Part shown: positions 13,958-18,709 of the stretch, piece after piece | Numbering within the stretch: position 1 is the stretch's first letter | Layout of the letters: every line of letters begins with the position of its first letter | Assembly (NCBI GenBank): GCA_036734545.1 | Contig: DAIMYJ010000062.1 | Span: 1 to 18,709 of the forward strand | Reading direction: 5' to 3' | DNA: 18,709 bases | DNA from: UBA7236 sp036734545 | GTDB taxonomy: Bacteria > Bacteroidota > Bacteroidia > Chitinophagales > BACL12 | The notes under the pieces: generated by a model | The model's input: the letters and a program-made list of their open reading frames with translations, nothing else | What the model was told of the DNA's origin: nothing | Databases searched by the model: none | Made by a program: the position numbers and the translations under genes

Positions 13958-15976
13958 TTATTCAATAATGAGTGTCTCCGTAGTGGCAACACCGGCGCTG
14001 TGCACCAGCACGTGATACATGCCGGCAGGCACGCCCTGCAGGTCAACCTGCACTGTTGTCTGGTGTTCGGCTGTGTTCATGGCCTGTGTGTATACCAATT
14101 GGCCAACGGCATTCACCACCTGCACCTGCACATCCTGTCCGGCGAAACCGCTCAGGCTGATCGTGAACAGACCTGCGTTGGGATTCGGATATACATGCAG
14201 CACCGGAGCGAATTCGCCCTGACGCAGCGGCGGTGTAGTGAAATATACGGTTTCAGAATACGGTGATATCTCGCCTTCCTCATAGCACACCGTTTTTACA
14301 CGGAAGCCATAAGTGGTCTCAGGTGCGAGCTTTCCTTCTTCGATCACATACAGGTTTTCCGACGGACGACGCTTGCCTACGGTCGCGGGCACGGCGGCAT
14401 TCCAGAAAGCCACTACATACTGATCGGCCAGTTCCACGGCATCCCAGTTGAGGATAGCACCCGTTGGCGTAAGGTCGCTCACGAAGAGGCCACCGGGACC
14501 GGTAGCTGTGTTACATACCACCGGCACTTCACCAAAGTCGCTTTCGATATACGCCTGATACATGATGTAATTCGTATCAACGGGATCGAAGTCGGTGATC
14601 GCGGTTCCGGGCAGAAGGTCCTGCTGCCAAACCGTGTGCACGCGGGCCAATTCATATCGCGGATAAACGGAAAGGAATACATTCTCCTTGCCATCCTCAG
14701 CTGAGTTGGTCAGGTTCACCGGTGGTGACCAGGTGGTACCGCCATCCTCTGAAGCAACGCCAAAGATGTCGCGGCGTGATTGTGCAGAGAGGTTAGCCGG
14801 ATCGCCGAAATCATCGGTGTATTCGATCGGCATGGTATACAGCAAATACAATTTGCCGGTAGCATTATCCTTACAGGCACCGGGCATGGAGGTGAGTCCT
14901 GCACTGCGGTAGTGTGAGCGGAAAGCACCGATACCGGCATCCGGGTCGCCAAGGCCGTCGGTATTATCCCAGTCGAGGGTGAGATCTATGGCAGTAGCCG
15001 CCGGCATGCCGGTGTGCCAGTACCACATTTTCATGGCATCGTTCCAGTCGTAGCTCCAGAAGGCACCAAGACCGTCGTTGAATACTTTCACGTAGCCGGA
15101 AAATACATATACGGTACCTGCATCATCCACGAACATATTGTGGTAGCCATCGGTGGTCTCCACTACGTCGGTGATAAAATCACCATCCACATCTGTTTGT
15201 GTTAAACCATCCCAGGCGTTGATGGGCATGTTCACGATCGTCGTGCTGGTCCATGTACCGGGGGCACCGTTACTGGCGGAGTGCAGCAATTTCAGATCGC
15301 TGTTCACCATACCTACCAGCACATACACATTAGTGCCATACACGGCAACCTGATATGTTTCAGCGCAGGTATAGATACCGGAATTCAATCCCGGGAATCC
15401 GTCGGCAGCGGTCAGGAAAGGCAGTGTATAATCGAGCACTGCCCAGGTAAGGCCGCCATCATCGGAACGGGAGAACTGGAGCTCGGTGGGCGGGTTGGCA
15501 TTTACATTCACCAGATAAATATCGTTGGTGCCATCCGGACAAAAGGCAGAAGGCCAGAATCCGGGTACATCATCGGAACCGCTGAGTTCGGTGAAAGTGG
15601 TACCACCGATGGCCGTGTTGGCAAACAACTGAATGCCTAATACGCCGTCATGTGAGAACATCACTTCGTGATCATCCACGCGGACCAGTTCGCCAAATCC
15701 GGTTCTTACCGTTTCCACCCGGGCGGCAGGCCATGCACCCCAGGCACCGGCATCGTAATGGTTGTAGAACATGCCGCGGTCTGAGAAGGTCAGTGCGCCT
15801 GTATAATCCATGGACCCGGTCCAAGCTGCTGAAATGGTGCCGTCAGGATTCACATGGATCCTGTGCTTAGCGCCGTTGTTCGTCTGTACGTCGTACGACG
15901 AGATACCTATCGCCGTCTGGGCCATGAGTCCCGCGGGCAACAGATATAATAAGGAGTAGAGAATTGGTTTTCGCAT
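13958..15976 (-). CDS. Secreted BNR/Asp-box protein with FN3-like domain and T9SS tail
   Basis: A 672-residue paralogue of the following PKD protein. It has a signal peptide (1-20), then a region to about residue 480 closely matching its neighbour: IGISSYDVQTNNGAKHRIHV against IGTTTYDVQSNNAAKHRLRV, SRSDDGGLTWAVL, DVDGDFITDVVETTDG and SEDGGTTWSPPVNLTNSAED. In place of PKD domains it has one fibronectin type III-like domain (about 487-585; SDLTPTGAILNWDAVELADQYVV and YGFRVKTVC). The T9SS type A sorting domain occupies 592-672 (VLHVYPNPNAGLFTISL, VPAGMYHVLVHSAG, end TETLIIE). The shared part is probably a beta-propeller; no enzyme activity can be inferred. Tandem duplication followed by exchange of the C-terminal module explains the pair. 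Confidence 0.88.
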   Translation of the reverse strand: MRKPILYSLLYLLPAGLMAQTAIGISSYDVQTNNGAKHRIHVNPDGTISAAWTGSMDYTGALTFSDRGMFYNHYDAGAWGAWPAARVETVRTGFGELVRVDDHEVMFSHDGVLGIQLFANTAIGGTTFTELSGSDDVPGFWPSAFCPDGTNDIYLVNVNANPPTELQFSRSDDGGLTWAVLDYTLPFLTAADGFPGLNSGIYTCAETYQVAVYGTNVYVLVGMVNSDLKLLHSASNGAPGTWTSTTIVNMPINAWDGLTQTDVDGDFITDVVETTDGYHNMFVDDAGTVYVFSGYVKVFNDGLGAFWSYDWNDAMKMWYWHTGMPAATAIDLTLDWDNTDGLGDPDAGIGAFRSHYRSAGLTSMPGACKDNATGKLYLLYTMPIEYTDDFGDPANLSAQSRRDIFGVASEDGGTTWSPPVNLTNSAEDGKENVFLSVYPRYELARVHTVWQQDLLPGTAITDFDPVDTNYIMYQAYIESDFGEVPVVCNTATGPGGLFVSDLTPTGAILNWDAVELADQYVVAFWNAAVPATVGKRRPSENLYVIEEGKLAPETTYGFRVKTVCYEEGEISPYSETVYFTTPPLRQGEFAPVLHVYPNPNAGLFTISLSGFAGQDVQVQVVNAVGQLVYTQAMNTAEHQTTVQVDLQGVPAGMYHVLVHSAGVATTETLIIE

Positions 15977-16066
15977 AGTGTGCAGTTTTAGTTAGAGGAT
16001 ATAATGTTACCCTTATTACAGGTCATTTCCAAGGGACCGTCGTTAAAATGATACCGGGAAATCCCG

Positions 16067-16074
16067 TACCTTTG
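16067..16074 (+). promoter_or_regulatory. -7 promoter box of trhO
   Basis: TACCTTTG is an exact TAnnTTTG match, 51 bases upstream of the trhO start. A short GGGAAATCCC palindrome (16056-16065) lies directly upstream of it and could be an operator or chance. Confidence 0.7.
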
Positions 16075-16125
16075 CCCTGTTTTTGAAGTTTCACCCCGCC
16101 TGCAACGGGATACAAAATTTCGGTC

Positions 16126-17187
16126 ATGCCATTACTCTACAACAGGATCTCCCACGAGGAGTTGAAGCAGCGCATGCTGGCTTCTGCCGAGCCCCGCACC
16201 ACCATTTCCTTTTACGAATATTTCCCCATCGGGGACCCGCAGCAGTTCCGCGATCAACTCTACCATACCATGAGCACCATGGGCGTGCTGGGAAGGGTAT
16301 ATGTTGCCCATGAAGGCATCAATGCGCAGGTCTCTGTGCCCAACGATCATGTGGAGCTCTTCAAGAGTTTCATCCGCGACACCATCCCCTCCCGCCAGTA
16401 TACCGATCCGGCCACGGGCAGGCAGATGCTGCGTCTCAACGTGGCGGTGGATGATAACGGTAAATCCTTTTTCGTACTGAAGATCAAAGTGCGTGAAAAG
16501 ATCGTTGCCGACGGTATCAGCGATCCAACCTTCAGCATGCAGAACCGCGGGCAATACCTCGATGCCGAAGGCTTCAATAAACTGACGGAGAACCCCGAGA
16601 CCGTGGTTGTGGATATGCGCAACCACTACGAATACGAAGTGGGCCATTTCCAGAACGCCATCGAAGTGCCCAGCGACACCTTCCGCGAGCAATTGCCGAT
16701 GGCCGCTGATATGCTGCAGGACAAAAAAGACAAGCCCATCATCATGTACTGCACCGGCGGCATCCGCTGTGAAAAGGCCACGGCCTACATGCAGCATATG
16801 GGCTTTAAGAATGTATACCACATCGACGGCGGTATCATCCACTACGCCAATACGGTGAAGGAGAAAGGGCTGGAGAATAAGTTCATCGGCAAGAACTTCG
16901 TGTTCGACGACCGCCTCGGTGAGCGCATCACACCCGATATCATCGCCGTATGCCACCAGTGCGGCAAGCCGGCCGATACCCATACCAACTGCGTGAACCC
17001 CGGCTGCCACCTGCTGTTCATCCAGTGTGCCGAGTGCGCTGCCCAATATGAAGGCTGCTGCTCCGCCGAGTGCCGCGATATCATCCACCTCCCGGAGGAG
17101 GAACAGAAGAAGCTGCGCAGCGGTGTGGACAAGGGCCGCAACGTCTTTAACAAGTCGCGCCGCCGTATGCGCAAACCCGGTGCCTGA
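16126..17187 (+). CDS. trhO: tRNA uridine(34) hydroxylase (rhodanese family)
   Basis: A 353-residue TrhO (formerly YceA/UPF0176), which uses oxygen to make 5-hydroxyuridine at tRNA wobble position 34, the first step towards cmo5U/mo5U-type modifications. An N-terminal ferredoxin-like domain (about 25-125) contains YEYFPIGDPQQFRDQL and GVLGRVYVAHEGINAQVSVP. The rhodanese domain (about 145-245) carries the active-site loop YCTGGIRCEKA with Cys209 and Cys215. A C-terminal Cys-rich region (CHQCGKP, NPGCHLLFIQC, CAAQYEGCCSAEC) probably binds zinc. Length equals that of the E. coli protein (350), and the tail is basic (NKSRRRMRKPGA), as expected for tRNA binding. It has its own promoter and is divergent from the secreted-protein gene. 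Confidence 0.95.
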   Translation: MPLLYNRISHEELKQRMLASAEPRTTISFYEYFPIGDPQQFRDQLYHTMSTMGVLGRVYVAHEGINAQVSVPNDHVELFKSFIRDTIPSRQYTDPATGRQMLRLNVAVDDNGKSFFVLKIKVREKIVADGISDPTFSMQNRGQYLDAEGFNKLTENPETVVVDMRNHYEYEVGHFQNAIEVPSDTFREQLPMAADMLQDKKDKPIIMYCTGGIRCEKATAYMQHMGFKNVYHIDGGIIHYANTVKEKGLENKFIGKNFVFDDRLGERITPDIIAVCHQCGKPADTHTNCVNPGCHLLFIQCAECAAQYEGCCSAECRDIIHLPEEEQKKLRSGVDKGRNVFNKSRRRMRKPGA

Positions 17188-17206
17188 ACTGCAACATTTC
17201 CACAAT

Positions 17207-17225
17207 CAGGATTAGTGTAATCCTG
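17207..17225. promoter_or_regulatory. Perfect palindrome upstream of the metK promoter
   Basis: CAGGATTA-GTG-TAATCCTG is an 8-bp perfect inverted repeat with a 3-base centre. It ends 10 bases before the -7 box and covers the -33 region, the position of a repressor operator. It lies 20 bases after the trhO stop codon but has no T run, so it is a poor terminator. Confidence 0.5.
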
Positions 17226-17235
17226 TCAGGGGGAG

Positions 17236-17243
17236 TATCTTTG
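17236..17243 (+). promoter_or_regulatory. -7 promoter box of metK
   Basis: TATCTTTG is an exact TAnnTTTG match, 25 bases upstream of the metK start. The short leader is A-rich (GAAAAAAACAAG) and leaves no room for a SAM riboswitch. Confidence 0.75.
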
Positions 17244-17268
17244 CCGAAACGAAAAAAACAAGCTATAC

Positions 17269-18528
17269 ATGTCGTATTTATTCACTTCCGAAAGTGTGAG
17301 CGAGGGGCATCCCGATAAGGTTGCCGATCAGATTTCCGATGCCCTGATAGATCATTTCCTGGCCTTTGACCCGGATAGTAAAGTGGCCTGTGAAACACTG
17401 GTCACTACCGGACAGGTAGTATTGGCCGGCGAAGTGAAATCAAAGGCGTATCTCGATGTACAGGAGATCGCCCGCGATGTGATCCGCCAGATCGGTTACA
17501 CCCGGAGCGAATATATGTTCGAAGCCAACTCCTGCGGTATACTCTCTGCCATCCACGAACAGAGCAGTGATATCAACCAGGGTGTTGAACGCAAGAAAAA
17601 AGAAGATCAGGGTGCCGGCGACCAGGGTATGATGTTCGGATATGCATCACGCGAAACGGATAATTATATGCCGCTCTCTCTCGAGATCGCCAACCTCCTG
17701 CTGCTGGAACTCGCTGCCATCCGCCGTGAAGGCAAGGTGATGACCTACCTGCGCCCCGACAGCAAAAGCCAGGTGACCATCGAGTACGCAGATGATAATA
17801 CGCCGCTGCGCATCGATACCATTGTGGTATCTACGCAGCACGACGATTTCGATAAGGAAAAGAAAATGCTTGCCGTGATCAAGGATGATGTACGCAACAT
17901 CCTCATCCCGCGCACCATCAAGCGCCTGCCGAAACGCCTGCATAAATTGTTTGACACCGATTTCAAACTGCACGTGAACCCGACCGGTAAATTCGTGATC
18001 GGCGGTCCGCACGGTGATACCGGTCTTACCGGCCGCAAGATCATCGTGGATACCTACGGTGGTAAAGGCGCGCACGGCGGTGGTGCTTTCAGCGGTAAAG
18101 ACCCTTCGAAGGTTGACCGCTCTGCTGCATATGCCGTACGTCATATTGCCAAGAACATGGTGGCTGCAGGTGTATGCGATGAGGTGCTGGTGCAGGTGGC
18201 CTACGCCATCGGCGTTGCCGAACCGGTGGGCTTGTATGTGAACACCTACGGCACTGCCAAGGTGAACATGAACGACGGTGAGATCGCGAATAAGATCAAA
18301 AAGATATTCGACCTGCGTCCGTACGCGATCGAACAACACTTCAAACTGCGCACACCGATCTATCAGGAAACGGCTGCTTACGGACACATGGGCCGTCAGC
18401 CGGTGACCAAGATCAAAAAATTCCGCATCAACGGATCTAAAGAATATAAGTCCGTGAAAGTAGAGTTATTCCCCTGGGAAAAACTCGATAAGATGGATGC
18501 TGTGAAGAAGGCGTTTAAACTGAAATGA
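17269..18528 (+). CDS. metK: S-adenosylmethionine synthetase
   Basis: A 419-residue methionine adenosyltransferase that makes SAM from methionine and ATP. All three domains and key motifs are present: SESVSEGHPDKVADQISDAL (7-26) with the ATP-binding His, the signature GAGDQGMMFGYA (115-126), the P-loop-like GGGAFSGKD (270-278) and the following PSKVDRSAAY. Divalent-metal and K+ ligands lie in these segments. The protein is about 35 residues longer than the E. coli enzyme (384), mostly in the middle domain, as is usual in Bacteroidota. It has its own promoter with an adjoining palindrome and ends at a rho-independent terminator, so it appears to be monocistronic. Confidence 0.97.
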   Translation: MSYLFTSESVSEGHPDKVADQISDALIDHFLAFDPDSKVACETLVTTGQVVLAGEVKSKAYLDVQEIARDVIRQIGYTRSEYMFEANSCGILSAIHEQSSDINQGVERKKKEDQGAGDQGMMFGYASRETDNYMPLSLEIANLLLLELAAIRREGKVMTYLRPDSKSQVTIEYADDNTPLRIDTIVVSTQHDDFDKEKKMLAVIKDDVRNILIPRTIKRLPKRLHKLFDTDFKLHVNPTGKFVIGGPHGDTGLTGRKIIVDTYGGKGAHGGGAFSGKDPSKVDRSAAYAVRHIAKNMVAAGVCDEVLVQVAYAIGVAEPVGLYVNTYGTAKVNMNDGEIANKIKKIFDLRPYAIEQHFKLRTPIYQETAAYGHMGRQPVTKIKKFRINGSKEYKSVKVELFPWEKLDKMDAVKKAFKLK

Positions 18529-18548
18529 TCATTAGATCTTAAGGATAA

Positions 18549-18577
18549 GAAGGCTGCTTGTGAGAGCGGCCTTTTTT
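18549..18577 (+). terminator. Rho-independent terminator of metK
   Basis: AAGGCTGCT (18550-18558) pairs with AGCGGCCTT (18565-18573) through one G-T wobble around a 6-base loop, followed directly by a run of six T. It lies about 20 bases after the metK stop codon. Confidence 0.88.
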
Positions 18578-18578
18578 A

Positions 18579-18658
18579 ATGTGCAGATGTGCAAATGTGC
18601 AGATGTGCGGATGAGCGTGATAGCTTTAAAAAAATTAGCACATCAGCACATTAGCAAA
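18579..18658. repeat. Two-armed array of 8-bp repeats (inverted)
   Basis: Positions 18579-18618 read as five 8-mers: ATGTGCAG, ATGTGCAA, ATGTGCAG, ATGTGCGG, ATGAGCGT. After a short AT-rich spacer, 18635-18658 read as TTAGCACA, TCAGCACA, TTAGCAAA. The right arm is the reverse complement of the left in its CACAT/ATGTG cores, so the two arms can pair imperfectly. It sits directly after the metK terminator, between it and the next gene. Confidence 0.7.
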
Positions 18659-18709
18659 TCACCCCAGATAATTCTTCAACGCACTGCTTCCTGTTGCTTT
18701 GCGGAGGCG
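18659..18709 (-). CDS. Probable C-terminus of a minus-strand gene (partial)
   Basis: From the window edge the minus strand is open in one frame for 16 codons (RLRKATGSSALKNYLG) and then stops with TGA at 18659-18661, just where the intergenic repeat array begins. The composition looks like coding sequence and the layout, convergent with metK, is sensible. The fragment is too short to identify. Confidence 0.35.
   Translation of the reverse strand, partial: RLRKATGSSALKNYLG

Noticed and set aside
16132..17205. Long open frame of 357 codons on the minus strand over trhO
   Set aside because: The sense strand encodes a complete TrhO with all motifs. The antisense frame is open because of codon-position bias; its product is rich in His and Val with no domain.
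17226..17268. SAM riboswitch in front of metK
   Set aside because: Only about 25 bases lie between the -7 box and the start codon, too short for any known SAM aptamer.
17647..18387. 246-codon minus-strand frame inside metK, and a similar 284-codon plus-strand frame at 11769-12623
   Set aside because: Both lie antisense to well-supported genes and translate into Cys/His-rich sequence without recognisable domains or start signals.

Overview
This 18.7 kb chromosomal window comes from a member of the Bacteroidota, probably of the Chitinophagales/Sphingobacteriales type. Four things point there. Matches to the Bacteroidota -7 promoter box TAnnTTTG stand before most transcription units, while Shine-Dalgarno sequences are scarce. 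Two exported proteins end in type IX secretion (T9SS) sorting domains. The E1 dehydrogenase has its alpha and beta subunits fused, as is common in this phylum. Several other exported proteins have signal peptides ending in the usual ...AQ. No tRNA, rRNA, insertion sequence, phage gene or CRISPR array was found. The content is mostly core metabolism and translation, with a few accessory envelope and secreted proteins.

Layout. Bases 1-309 hold a two-armed array of 7-base repeats and the terminator of a minus-strand operon made of a YceI-family protein and an outer-membrane beta-barrel protein (310-2316). The divergent spacer (2317-2520) carries a CRP/FNR-like palindrome and leads into a small four-helix membrane protein (2521-2928, plus). 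A strong hairpin and a short cytochrome-c-like coding remnant (about 3004-3120, minus) follow. A plus-strand block then begins: a PLP enzyme with CBS domains (cystathionine beta-synthase type) overlapping a signal-less BtuF-like metal-receptor protein, then prs, rplY and pth, a classic neighbourhood of PRPP synthesis, ribosomal protein bL25/Ctc and peptidyl-tRNA hydrolase.

An exported alpha/beta hydrolase (7654-8559, minus) converges on pth and diverges from a two-gene plus-strand unit: a fumarylacetoacetate-hydrolase-family enzyme and a fused E1 dehydrogenase (8645-11360). A bidirectional terminator separates these from two tandem minus-strand paralogues (11427-13802 and 13958-15976). Both are large secreted proteins sharing an Asp-box (BNR) beta-propeller-like N-terminal half, but one carries three PKD domains and the other one FN3-like domain before the T9SS tail. 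The window closes with trhO (tRNA U34 hydroxylase), metK, its terminator, an octamer repeat array and the probable last 16 codons of a minus-strand gene.

The sulfur theme recurs: a cystathionine beta-synthase-like enzyme, a possibly corrinoid- or heme-binding BtuF-like partner, and SAM synthetase. The most interesting signals are regulatory or structural rather than a clearly new system: the CRP-like site between yceI and the membrane-protein gene, the perfect palindrome against the metK promoter, a -7-like box inside the terminator loop before pth, the inverted 7- and 8-mer arrays at both window ends, and the tandem T9SS paralogues with exchanged C-terminal modules.
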